From assembly GCF_009650995.1 (NCBI RefSeq), contig NZ_WHVV01000001.1, positions 124,001 through 188,000 of the forward strand: 64,000 nucleotides of DNA. The letters run 5' to 3'. The position numbers and the translations under genes were made by a program. The notes below the pieces were generated by a model. That model did no database searches. It worked only from the letters and a program-made list of their open reading frames with translations, and was not told the DNA's origin. Every line of letters begins with the position of its first letter. Position 1 is the first letter of the stretch. The DNA comes from Sporosarcina cascadiensis. Its GTDB lineage: Bacteria > Bacillota > Bacilli > Bacillales_A > Planococcaceae. This document shows, one piece after another, positions 1-7,561 of this stretch.

Positions 1-592
1 CCGTAATACAATGTCCGCATCCAACACAGGAAGAATCATTGATTTTCGCTCCGCCATCCCACAGCACAATCGGACGGTCGCGTTTCCAGTCCATCGACAG
101 TGTTTCATTGACCTGAAGATTCTGGCATACTTCCACGCATTGACCGCAGGCGATACACTGATTAGGATCATAGCGGTAGAACGGATGAGTGAAATCAACT
201 GCATCTTTCGTACACTTCGGCTCGTATGGATACTTTTGATGCTCGACTTCCATCATCGCCACCGTGTTATGCACTTTACAGTTGCCGTTGTTATTATCAC
301 ACACTGTACAGTACAGTAAATGATTTTCCAGGATTCGGTCCATTGCTTCTGTCTGTGCAGCCTTTGCGCGTGAAGAATCCAGCCGGACATCCATACCGTC
401 GGCTGCTTTCGCGGAACAGGCACGCATCAATTCACCGTTTACTTCTACGATGCACGTATCGCAAGTTTCGATCGGATCTACTTCCGGTAAATAGCAAATC
501 TGCGGGTGTTCTATTTTATTGGCATTGATGATTTGAATGATCGTTGACCCTGGAGAAAAGTCAAAGGGCTTGCCGTTGATTGTAATTGACAC
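1..592 (-). CDS. fdhA: formate dehydrogenase alpha subunit (FdhA/YjgC type), N-terminal part; runs off the left edge
   Basis: Molybdopterin-dependent formate dehydrogenase, which oxidises formate to CO2. About 197 residues are visible and the catalytic part lies outside the window. The start is GTG at 592, preceded by an AAGGGGG ribosome site about 8 nt upstream. In order I see a 2Fe-2S ferredoxin-like domain (ETCDTC, then a later Cys near residue 58), a His-Cys segment with LLYCTVCDNNNGNC of the NuoG G-domain type, and two 4Fe-4S clusters (CIACGQCVEVC and CVGCGHC). This arrangement is that of the NuoG-like, cytoplasmic YjgC/YrhE formate dehydrogenases of Bacillus. It is divergent from the DUF2294 and fdhD genes, and FdhD is needed to sulfurate its cofactor. 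The reading frame is open from 592 to base 1. Confidence 0.9.
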   Translation of the reverse strand, partial: MSITINGKPFDFSPGSTIIQIINANKIEHPQICYLPEVDPIETCDTCIVEVNGELMRACSAKAADGMDVRLDSSRAKAAQTEAMDRILENHLLYCTVCDNNNGNCKVHNTVAMMEVEHQKYPYEPKCTKDAVDFTHPFYRYDPNQCIACGQCVEVCQNLQVNETLSMDWKRDRPIVLWDGGAKINDSSCVGCGHCIT

Positions 593-607
593 GTCTGCGT
601 CCCCCTT

Positions 608-662
608 CTCAAATAAAAATCCACCATGAAAAAGGCCGGTATATCGGCAATTTTCATGGTGG
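608..662 (-). promoter_or_regulatory. terminator-like hairpin in the fdhA leader (candidate attenuator)
   Basis: A perfect 12-bp inverted repeat (621-632 with 651-662) encloses a second 4-bp stem (635-638 with 645-648). Read on the minus strand it is followed by ATTTTTATTTG and then directly by the ribosome site of the formate dehydrogenase gene. There is no minus-strand gene upstream that would need a terminator, so premature termination in the fdhA leader is the simplest reading. Attenuation is an inference from position and U-tract. Confidence 0.6.
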
Positions 663-853
663 AATAGTTTCTTAACAGGACTTGCTAAAGAACCAATCCA
701 TATTTAATATAACAATAGACAATAGATAATAATTTGGCATTCACATACCAGACTATCATCGATTCACTATTTAGTATAAAGTAATATAACAATTAATACA
801 ATGCCTATAAATTAAAATTTTGATTATTCAGTAAACGGAATCGAGGGAAACCC

Positions 854-1195
854 ATGAAAAAGATCCATGTGTTCAATGATATTATCAGAAAGCTGCGAAA
901 AGACCTGTTTGGAAAAGGTCCGGAAAGAATCCATACAGTCTTCGTAGATAATATGGCAGTCTCTACGCTGTACGGCAATTTGACGCCGACTGAAAAGTTT
1001 ATTGCCAGCACCCCGGAAGGAAGAGAAATGGTGCACCGCGCACGCACAGGCATGATTCAGGCGGTCTACGCAAAAGCACCTCCGGAGGGACTGGAAGAAA
1101 TAGTCGAAGCTCAATTTTTACACTTATTCAGTGATTTCAAAGTGGATGATGATATTGCTGTCTCGGTATTTTTATTTGACAGATCGATCGAGTGA
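854..1195 (+). CDS. DUF2294 / MpsC-like small protein
   Basis: A 113-residue protein that I place in the DUF2294 family (annotated in some genomes as Na-translocating system protein MpsC) from its overall pattern: GKGPERIHTVFVDNM, then LTPTEKFIASTPEGRE and a conserved R-A-R-x-G stretch. Start is ATG at 854 with GAGGG six bases upstream. Its stop overlaps the region just before fdhD, and both lie divergent to the formate dehydrogenase, so expression with the formate system is likely. Members of this family are often found beside formate dehydrogenase genes in Bacillales (recalled, not checked). The biochemical role is unknown; no membrane segment or enzyme motif is visible. Confidence 0.7.
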   Translation: MKKIHVFNDIIRKLRKDLFGKGPERIHTVFVDNMAVSTLYGNLTPTEKFIASTPEGREMVHRARTGMIQAVYAKAPPEGLEEIVEAQFLHLFSDFKVDDDIAVSVFLFDRSIE

Positions 1196-1209
1196 AAGGG
1201 GGAAAAGAT

Positions 1210-2001
1210 GTGGAGCAGCAGCAAAAACGGCCGATTATACGCTATCAGAATGGACAGTTTACTGTAAAAGAAGATCAAGTGGCTGTAGAATATGCGATTA
1301 CCATCAGACTGAATGATAAAGAATTCGCCACCATCGTCTGTACCCCTGAATACATCGAAGATATGGTGGTTGGTTTTCTTGCATCTGAAGGAGTAGTGCC
1401 GAGATGGGATCAGATCAAAGACATTCGTCTGGATAAGGAAAAAGGAATAATCGATGTGCATACGGAAACAGTATATCCATTTTTTGAACAGCTGCAGAAT
1501 AAACGCTATATTACCTCTTGCTGCGGGATGAGCCGGCAAGGGTTTGTCTTTGCCAGCGATGTTTTAACAGCAAAAAAGATGGACAGCATCTCTGTGCAAT
1601 TGACAACCAATCAAATTTTCTCACTGATGAACGAGATGGAAGAACAGGCGGAGATGTTCCGGCATACTGGAGGAGTCCATAATGCGGCACTTTGCCAGCC
1701 GGATCAATTGCTTTTATCGCGAATGGATATCGGCCGGCATAATGCGCTGGATAAAATCTATGGACACTGTCTGAAAAACAAAATTTCCGTTCGGAATAAG
1801 ATTATTGTTTTCAGTGGTCGCATCTCATCTGAAATTCTTCTGAAGGTGGCAAAAATCGGCTGTGAAATTGTATTATCAAAATCGGCACCGACCGAATTAG
1901 CACTGACATTGGCTGAAGATCTGGGGATTACAACAGTTGGCTTTATCCGGGGTACATCTTTTAATTTATACACACATCCCGAACGTATACTAACGGATTA
2001 A
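1210..2001 (+). CDS. fdhD: formate dehydrogenase accessory sulfurtransferase FdhD
   Basis: FdhD transfers sulfur from a cysteine desulfurase to the molybdenum (bis-MGD) cofactor of formate dehydrogenase; without it the enzyme is inactive. The 263-residue product carries the family's cysteine motif (ITSCCGMSRQG, around residue 105), a SGTTG-like loop replaced here by FRHTGGVHNAAL, the DIGRHNALDKI signature and the C-terminal VVLSKSAPT/GITTVGFIRG region. I chose GTG at 1210 because AAGGGGG lies 7 nt upstream. An in-frame GTG at 1192 would overlap the preceding stop and has no ribosome site. It serves the formate dehydrogenase encoded divergently at the left edge. Confidence 0.93.
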   Translation: MEQQQKRPIIRYQNGQFTVKEDQVAVEYAITIRLNDKEFATIVCTPEYIEDMVVGFLASEGVVPRWDQIKDIRLDKEKGIIDVHTETVYPFFEQLQNKRYITSCCGMSRQGFVFASDVLTAKKMDSISVQLTTNQIFSLMNEMEEQAEMFRHTGGVHNAALCQPDQLLLSRMDIGRHNALDKIYGHCLKNKISVRNKIIVFSGRISSEILLKVAKIGCEIVLSKSAPTELALTLAEDLGITTVGFIRGTSFNLYTHPERILTD

Positions 2002-2140
2002 CTGGAACCTCTCCCAAGTAAATACAAAAATTAATATTGACAATATTGTGAAATGATACTAACATACAGCTTAATCCTGAATTGCACGTTACTTATCGCT
2101 AAAACGAATTCTGTTTTTGGCAATAAACGGGATTTCACCG

Positions 2141-2169
2141 ACAGATCTGTACAGAGAGAGACGTCTCTC
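2141..2169. promoter_or_regulatory. two adjacent perfect palindromes upstream of the OFA transporter
   Basis: The 10-bp palindrome ACAGATCTGT (2141-2150) is followed by a 14-bp palindrome GAGAGACGTCTCTC (2156-2169), about 50 bp before the transporter start. Such paired dyads between two co-directed genes may be operators or a hairpin in the leader. No U-tract follows, so a terminator is unlikely. The binding protein is unknown. Confidence 0.4.
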
Positions 2170-2220
2170 CGGCATAAAAATACAACAAGAGAAACCTGAA
2201 TAAAAAAGGGAGGATATCGC

Positions 2221-3504
2221 ATGAAAAAGACTAAGAACAGATGGTTAATCGCTTTATCTGCGGTAGGTATTCACATTTCTATCGGGTCGGTGTATGCATG
2301 GAGTAACTTCACCAATCCACTGATCGAAGAATTTGGCTGGACGACAAGTCAAGTACAGCTGACATTCAGTATCGCCATCCTTTTCCTCGGCTTATCAGCT
2401 GCATTTCTCGGTCATTTTGTAGAGAAGTACGGCCCCCGCAAAGCCGGGCTGCTGGCAGCTGCGTTCTTTGGAATTGGAGTTACTGGTTCAGGACTCGCTG
2501 TCAGTATGGGATCATTGCCAATGCTTTATATTTTCTACGGTATGCTCGGCGGAATCGGTTTGGGCGTCGGTTATATCGCACCTGTTTCCACTTTGGTCAA
2601 ATGGTTCCCCGACAGACGCGGGCTGGCAACAGGTCTCGCAATTATGGGCTTTGGTTTTGCTGCTGCAATCAGCAGTCCGATCATGGAATATTTAATCGTT
2701 AATGTTGGGCTGACCAATACTTTTTACATTCTTGGAATCTCTTATTTCGCGATCATGCTTCTGTCCTCTCTATACCTAGAGAAACCAGAAGAAGGATGGG
2801 CTCCTCCTGGATTTATTGAGAAAGTCCGTTCAGGAAAATCAGAAATTAAAAAGGATCTTGCTCAGTTAACTGCTAATCAGGCCATAAAAACAAAACGTTT
2901 TTATTATTTATGGCTTATGTTATTTATTAATGTCACATGCGGAATCGCCATTCTCTCTGCTGCTAAACCTCTCGCCATCGACAGTATCGGGATGACGACT
3001 GTTCAAGCCGCCGCTCTGGTCGGTGTACTCGGTATTTTCAACGGTGCAGGGCGTCTCGGCTGGGCGGCCATTTCAGACTATATCGGCCGTCCGAATACGT
3101 ATACGACATTTTTCGTCGTGCAGCTCATTTTATTCTCCGTGCTTCCATTCACGACAAACGCGATAGTATTCCAGATTATCCTGGCTGTCATCTATACCTG
3201 CTACGGTGGAGGTTTCGCGTCCATTCCCGCGTTTATCGGGGATATTTTCGGCACAAAACAGCTCGGTGCGATTCACGGTTATATTCTAACTGCCTGGTCT
3301 GCCGCGGGAGTAGCCGGCCCGATGTTTGCTGCCTGGATGAAAGATACAACAGGCAGTTATGAGAGCAGTCTCTTATTTTTTGCCGGACTGTTTGCTGTCG
3401 CTTTCGTCATCTCCTTATTAATCCGTGTCGATATGAAGCGACTGCGCAATGAACAGGAAGGTATTGATCCGTCGGTAATTGCTCAGACAGCCGCTACAAA
3501 ATAA
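2221..3504 (+). CDS. OFA-family MFS transporter (oxalate/formate antiporter-like)
   Basis: A 427-residue major facilitator with twelve hydrophobic segments. It starts with the OFA-type N-terminus (NRWLIALSAVGIHISIGSVYAWSNF), and has the loop 2-3 motif GPRKAG, the GLGVGYIAPVSTLVKWFPDRRG segment that is highly typical of the OxlT/YhjX branch, and a second-half motif GRLGWAAISDYIGR. The family exchanges or imports small carboxylates such as oxalate, formate or pyruvate. AGGGAGGA precedes the ATG. Placement after fdhD and opposite a formate dehydrogenase gene suggests formate or a formate-yielding acid as substrate, but this is inference. A strong hairpin terminator follows. Confidence 0.88.
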   Translation: MKKTKNRWLIALSAVGIHISIGSVYAWSNFTNPLIEEFGWTTSQVQLTFSIAILFLGLSAAFLGHFVEKYGPRKAGLLAAAFFGIGVTGSGLAVSMGSLPMLYIFYGMLGGIGLGVGYIAPVSTLVKWFPDRRGLATGLAIMGFGFAAAISSPIMEYLIVNVGLTNTFYILGISYFAIMLLSSLYLEKPEEGWAPPGFIEKVRSGKSEIKKDLAQLTANQAIKTKRFYYLWLMLFINVTCGIAILSAAKPLAIDSIGMTTVQAAALVGVLGIFNGAGRLGWAAISDYIGRPNTYTTFFVVQLILFSVLPFTTNAIVFQIILAVIYTCYGGGFASIPAFIGDIFGTKQLGAIHGYILTAWSAAGVAGPMFAAWMKDTTGSYESSLLFFAGLFAVAFVISLLIRVDMKRLRNEQEGIDPSVIAQTAATK

Positions 3505-3506
3505 AA

Positions 3507-3552
3507 AACAGCGCATCCTATTCACAGTTTTTGTGAAGATGCGCTGCTTTTA
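3507..3552. terminator. bidirectional intrinsic terminator between convergent genes
   Basis: Stem 3509-3517 (CAGCGCATC) pairs with 3538-3546, extended by TTCACA/TGTGAA inside (3521-3526 with 3532-3537). A-tract on the left and T-tract on the right let it serve the transporter (+) and the metallopeptidase (-). Confidence 0.85.
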
Positions 3553-4395
3553 TTTTTCTGTTTCGTTAAATGTGTCGCCGCCTTCAATGGTACCGAGCTT
3601 AAAGCCGCGCTCAAACCAATAAATCCTTTGTTTCGCTGTACCATGCGTAAAACTTTCGGGTACTACATAGCCTCTTGCACGTTTTTGAATGGTATCGTCT
3701 CCGACTGCACCCGCCGCAGTGATTGCTTCCTGCAAGTCTCCTTGTTCCAAGTAACCGCGTCCCTGTGCATGATGCGCCCAGACACCGGCAAAGTAATCGG
3801 CCTGCAACTCAAATCGAACTAAATATTTATTAAATTCCTCTTCGCTGAGTTTCTGCCGCAAAGGCATCACTTGATCGGAAATACCAAGCAGTGTCTGTAC
3901 ATGATGACCGACTTCATGTGCCACAACGTATGCCATTGCAAAATCTCCCGGAGCTTGGAAGGAATTCTGCAGTTCATTATAAAATTCTAAATCAATATAT
4001 AATTTCTGATCACCCGGACAATAAAACGGGCCCGCTGCAGCGCTGCCAAATCCGCAGGCTGTCTGTACTTGTCCCGTATATAATACTAATGTCGGGTTCT
4101 TATAAGTCAGGCCTTCCTGTCTGAACTGCTCTGACCAGATGTCCTCAGTATCTGCCAGAACTACTGAAACAAAGTCAGCCAATTCTTTATCCTGCTCTGT
4201 TTCGACATAAGGCTGTTCATTACCGACAGATGATTCATTTCCCAATAAATCAGTCGGGTTGCCGCCCAGCAATAAGAACAAGATAATTCCGACGATACCG
4301 AGTCCCCCGCCGCCGAGCGCAATCGCCCCGCCTCCGCCGCCCCTGCCGCGTCTGTCTTCTACGTTGGAGCTTTTTCTACGTCCATCTGTTTTCAT
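3550..4395 (-). CDS. putative neutral zinc metallopeptidase, YpfJ family
   Basis: A 281-residue protein of the YpfJ/Zn_peptidase family (membrane-anchored putative metalloproteases). Residues 1-20 give the family's R-x-S-x-N-V-E-D-R-R-G start, followed by a run of glycines and one hydrophobic segment (about 27-44). The gluzincin-like zinc site HEVGHH lies at residues 160-165, and FELQADYFAG with its third ligand comes about 40 residues later. I prefer ATG at 4395 (GGAGG six bases upstream, MKTDGRRKSSNVED) over an upstream in-frame ATG without a ribosome site. It is transcribed alone and convergent with the transporter. Substrate unknown. Confidence 0.85.
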   Translation of the reverse strand: MKTDGRRKSSNVEDRRGRGGGGGAIALGGGGLGIVGIILFLLLGGNPTDLLGNESSVGNEQPYVETEQDKELADFVSVVLADTEDIWSEQFRQEGLTYKNPTLVLYTGQVQTACGFGSAAAGPFYCPGDQKLYIDLEFYNELQNSFQAPGDFAMAYVVAHEVGHHVQTLLGISDQVMPLRQKLSEEEFNKYLVRFELQADYFAGVWAHHAQGRGYLEQGDLQEAITAAGAVGDDTIQKRARGYVVPESFTHGTAKQRIYWFERGFKLGTIEGGDTFNETEK

Positions 4396-4550
4396 ACAAT
4401 CTCCTCCACTCTTTCTTTCCATTGTGGAATGTCCGTCTAGTAGCTAAAAGACAAAATAACTTTTATTTCAACATACCCATCTTTTGAGCCGAGCAAACAA
4501 GCAAGCTTATGTACTATACAGTGAAATTATTGTGAATCGGCAGTTATCTA

Positions 4551-4579
4551 TTTCACACAGCTGCTTTTTCATATATACT
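4551..4579 (+). promoter_or_regulatory. possible sigma-A promoter of serC
   Basis: TTTCAC (4551-4556), 17-bp spacer, TATACT (4574-4579), about 37 bp before the serC start. The -35 box is weak. Confidence 0.4.
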
Positions 4580-4615
4580 TTACTTTAGTATCGTAAACTG
4601 TATGAAGGAGTGGTT

Positions 4616-5716
4616 ATGTTGAGTAATCTGAAGTCTGTATATAATTTTAACGCGGGTCCGTCAGCTCTTCCGCGTGAAGTTTTGGAGAAAGCACAAACAG
4701 AATTGGTTGATTTTAAAGATTCTGGAATGTCTATTATGGAGATGAGCCACCGCAGTGCCGCTTATGAAGAAGTACATAATCAAGCAATCGAACGTCTGAA
4801 ATCACTTTTCTCTGTTCCGGAAAATTACGAAGTGCTTTTGATGCAGGGCGGAGCCAGCCTTCAATTTGCTATGATTCCAATGAATTTTTTAGCTTCCGGA
4901 AAAAAAGCTGCCTATATCATGTCGGGCGCTTGGTCTGATAAAGCATTAAAAGAAGGTAAAGCAATCGGAGAAGTATATGAATCAGCTTCTACAAAAGAAA
5001 CCAACTATAATAAAGTTCCTGCCCTCAATGAAATCAAATGGAACGAAGACGATGCCTATGTTCATATCACATCTAATAACACGATTTTCGGTACACAATT
5101 TCAGGAATTCCCCGAAACAAACGATGTGCCATTAATTGCGGATATGTCGAGCGATATTCTGTCCCGTCCAATTGATGTCAGCAAATTTGGAATGATCTAT
5201 GCAGGAGCGCAAAAAAATCTGGGTCCTTCCGGCGTAACAGTTGCGATTATCCGAAAAGACCTTTTGGAGAATGCCAATTCTTCCATTCCTGCGATCTTGA
5301 AATACAGCACACATGCTTCCAATAACTCGCTGTACAATACTCCCCCTTCATTTGGAATTTATATGCTGGGTGAAGTGCTGGGCTGGATGGAAAAACAAGG
5401 CGGGCTCGAAGCAATCGCTAGAAATAATGAAGAAAAAGCAAAGTTGATCTATGACGCGATCGACAACAGTGGCGGCTTCTACACAGGACATGCTGAAAAA
5501 GGCAGCCGTTCTTTGATGAATATTACGTTCCGTGTTGCGGATGAAGAGCTGGAAAAACAATTTTTAGCTGAAGCAAAAGAAGCTGGTTTTGTAGGATTGA
5601 ACGGACATCGCTCTGTTGGCGGATGCCGTGCTTCTGCATATAACTCCGTGCCATTTACTGCATGCCAGGCTTTAGAGCAGTTCATGAAAAACTTCCAGGC
5701 AAAACATCAGAAATAA
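4616..5716 (+). CDS. serC: phosphoserine aminotransferase
   Basis: PLP enzyme converting 3-phosphohydroxypyruvate and glutamate to phosphoserine and 2-oxoglutarate in serine synthesis (EC 2.6.1.52). The 366-residue product begins YNFNAGPSALP, carries the phosphate/PLP loop QGGASLQF (about 77-84), and has the Schiff-base lysine in AGAQKN at residue 200, as expected for the family. It ends with GLNGHRSVGGCRASAYN, the substrate arginine region. Start at ATG 4616 has GAAGGAG five bases upstream; a GTG six bases earlier would overlap that site. Flanked by its own terminator, with no serA or serB nearby. Confidence 0.96.
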   Translation: MLSNLKSVYNFNAGPSALPREVLEKAQTELVDFKDSGMSIMEMSHRSAAYEEVHNQAIERLKSLFSVPENYEVLLMQGGASLQFAMIPMNFLASGKKAAYIMSGAWSDKALKEGKAIGEVYESASTKETNYNKVPALNEIKWNEDDAYVHITSNNTIFGTQFQEFPETNDVPLIADMSSDILSRPIDVSKFGMIYAGAQKNLGPSGVTVAIIRKDLLENANSSIPAILKYSTHASNNSLYNTPPSFGIYMLGEVLGWMEKQGGLEAIARNNEEKAKLIYDAIDNSGGFYTGHAEKGSRSLMNITFRVADEELEKQFLAEAKEAGFVGLNGHRSVGGCRASAYNSVPFTACQALEQFMKNFQAKHQK

Positions 5717-5718
5717 AA

Positions 5719-5755
5719 AATGAGGTACTCTCTTATGAGAGTGCCTCATTTTTTA
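5719..5755. terminator. bidirectional terminator, serC / STAS gene
   Basis: A 13-bp stem (5720-5732 with 5737-5749, one G-T pair) with a TTAT loop, A-tract before and TTTTTTAA after. It serves serC and the convergent RsbR-type gene. Confidence 0.88.
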
Positions 5756-6604
5756 ATTGGCAACTACGCTGAATTCTTTGGAAAATGCCTGCTGTAGTGA
5801 GCTGAATGTCTGAGTGTTTGTAAAGTCTAATCCTAATTCAGTAGATGCATGAGCAATTTCCGGCCTGATTCCAGTGAGTGTAGCTTCTGTGCCAAGAAGT
5901 TCAAGAACTTTTATAACCTGATAAATTTGCTGGGCGACTAACGTATCGATAACTGTCACACCGGATAAATCGATGTACAAATGAATAATATCTGCTTCCA
6001 AACATTTTTCAGGAATACTTTCTAGCATAATTCGTGCACGCAATTCATCCATGTCGCCAACTAGCGGAACCACTCCGATTTTGTCTGTCAGCTTAATGAC
6101 AGGCGAACTTAATTCATTGATCAAGGTTTGCTGAATATCAAATTTACTATTTATAAATTTATTGTATGCAGCGGCGAAATCTACATTGATTTGATCGAAT
6201 GCATTATTGATCGTTTCGCTCCAGCGAACATAATCTTCTATTGTTACATCGTCCCCGTGAAGCAAATAAAACTCTTTGATAAATTTCCAGTACGTTAAAC
6301 GGACTTTACTCAATGCCGCCAATACATCTTCGATCGGCGTACTGCTGTTTACTCTGCTGAGCGCGACTACCGCAGCCCATTTCTTTTTATTTTTCTCGAA
6401 AATTTCAGGATCATCCAATAAACTGCTTGTAATTGTCAAGTTCGTGAGTTTGTTTTGCTCACGGAGTGTCTCTTCCATCTTGTCATTCACATCGAGTGAA
6501 TAGACAGATCCGTCTTCTACTTCTCTCATCGACAACCAGGAGTCCGTAATATTATTGAAATTAGCCATTAAGAACTCATAAAGTTTTACATCTAATTGTT
6601 TCAT
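5753..6604 (-). CDS. RsbR-type STAS domain protein (stressosome-like sensor)
   Basis: A 283-residue protein with the RsbR layout: an N-terminal helical, globin-like sensory half (about 1-155, no heme ligand identified) and a C-terminal STAS domain (about 165-275). The STAS part carries IDLSGVTVIDTLVA and TLTGIRPEIA. The threonines in D-T-L-V and L-T-G-I-R fall where RsbR paralogues are phosphorylated by the RsbT kinase (recalled from the B. subtilis stressosome). No rsbS, rsbT or sigma-B gene accompanies it here, so it would have to join a stressosome encoded elsewhere. It is a single gene between two spacers. Confidence 0.82.
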   Translation of the reverse strand: MKQLDVKLYEFLMANFNNITDSWLSMREVEDGSVYSLDVNDKMEETLREQNKLTNLTITSSLLDDPEIFEKNKKKWAAVVALSRVNSSTPIEDVLAALSKVRLTYWKFIKEFYLLHGDDVTIEDYVRWSETINNAFDQINVDFAAAYNKFINSKFDIQQTLINELSSPVIKLTDKIGVVPLVGDMDELRARIMLESIPEKCLEADIIHLYIDLSGVTVIDTLVAQQIYQVIKVLELLGTEATLTGIRPEIAHASTELGLDFTNTQTFSSLQQAFSKEFSVVAN

Positions 6605-6661
6605 ATCTTTCCTCCGCTAATATTCTAGTTTCCATCATATGTTTACACAACAAAGACATTT

Positions 6662-7087
6662 TTACTTGATTGTAATGATTAATTGATTTTTTTCGAAATC
6701 AAATATATTCAAAATCACTCCAAGTACTGTAATGTATTTATAAAGTGACTCATAATAAATCTGTCCATATTCTTTTTCATACTGCGCGATTGGATAAGGA
6801 TAATTCTCTTCATCAGGGATAGGAAGATACTTCCAAGGACGTGATGGATCTTTCGCTTTCTCAGCATGTGCTTCATTCAAAACATCATAAAAAAGCTCAA
6901 CCTTTTCTTTAGGAAAATCATAACAAAGAATCTCTTCATTTTCAGCAAGTAATTGTAACTGATTTCTGACCCATGCTGCAATCGGGTGTTCCAGAGGTGC
7001 CTGATGAACTTTTTTGCATGGATGCTGATGTATTGCCGCTTCGGATATTTCATTTAGACCGCAATACTCAATATGTAAAAATTTCAC
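6662..7087 (-). CDS. hypothetical protein, 141 residues
   Basis: I do not recognise the family. The frame is convincing as a gene: GTG at 7087 has AAGGAGGG six bases upstream and the codon use matches its neighbours. The product is soluble and acidic, with a His/Cys-rich N-terminus (IEYCGLNE, IHQHPCKKVHQ), a tryptophan-proline-rich middle (PSRPWKYLPIPDEENYPYP) and a tyrosine-rich helix (YGQIYYESLYKYITVLGV). No signal peptide or membrane span. It lies between the RsbR-type gene and yqkE on the same strand, with about 60-90 bp gaps, so co-transcription is uncertain. Confidence 0.7.
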   Translation of the reverse strand: MKFLHIEYCGLNEISEAAIHQHPCKKVHQAPLEHPIAAWVRNQLQLLAENEEILCYDFPKEKVELFYDVLNEAHAEKAKDPSRPWKYLPIPDEENYPYPIAQYEKEYGQIYYESLYKYITVLGVILNIFDFEKNQLIITIK

Positions 7088-7175
7088 GTGATTCCCTCCT
7101 TAAATCGCTCTTACTGTCTTTGATTATCCAGACAAGTCTATTATAACCTATTCGTTAAGCGTATCGTTCAATTAC

Positions 7176-7433
7176 TTAGTATTTTGCCCCTTTGTCACCG
7201 TATTCCTCTAAAAGTTCTCCAAAACTTTTATTTTTCTCCCGTTCTCTTCTTTCCTGAATACGTTTTTCTTTCTCCAGCTCTTTTTTCTGTTCGTCAGCTG
7301 CTGAGAGTTCTTGTTTGGCATTCTTTAATTTTGCAAGCATTTCATCGCTTACTAAGTCAGAAAGTGAGTTGCCTGTCTCCTTTATTTCTTGCTTCGGCTG
7401 AGCTGCACGAATCTTCTTTCCTTTTTTCGCCAT
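7176..7433 (-). CDS. yqkE: YqkE family protein
   Basis: An 85-residue basic and then strongly charged protein: MAKKGKKIRAAQ start, a central helix rich in K and E (about 40-65) and the C-terminal KSFGELLEEYGDKGAKY that marks the YqkE family of Bacillales. Function is unknown. I use ATG at 7433; an in-frame GTG nine bases upstream is an alternative, and neither has a strong ribosome site. In B. subtilis yqkE is next to yqkD; here a YqkD-like hydrolase is encoded close by on the other strand. Confidence 0.75.
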   Translation of the reverse strand: MAKKGKKIRAAQPKQEIKETGNSLSDLVSDEMLAKLKNAKQELSAADEQKKELEKEKRIQERREREKNKSFGELLEEYGDKGAKY

Positions 7434-7561
7434 ATCTATCACTGCTTTCTATCTATTATGTATCATCCGGCTTCATGCGACTTATAATAGTAATTCGCAG
7501 GGTATAACCATTGCCCTAATTCTTCTTTTTTACGTACAATAGAAGGAGGGAGGGATGTTCT

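Noticed and set aside
11..528. Plus-strand frames over the first 530 bases
   Set aside because: They are antisense to the formate dehydrogenase gene, whose minus-strand frame has clear iron-sulfur cysteine motifs.
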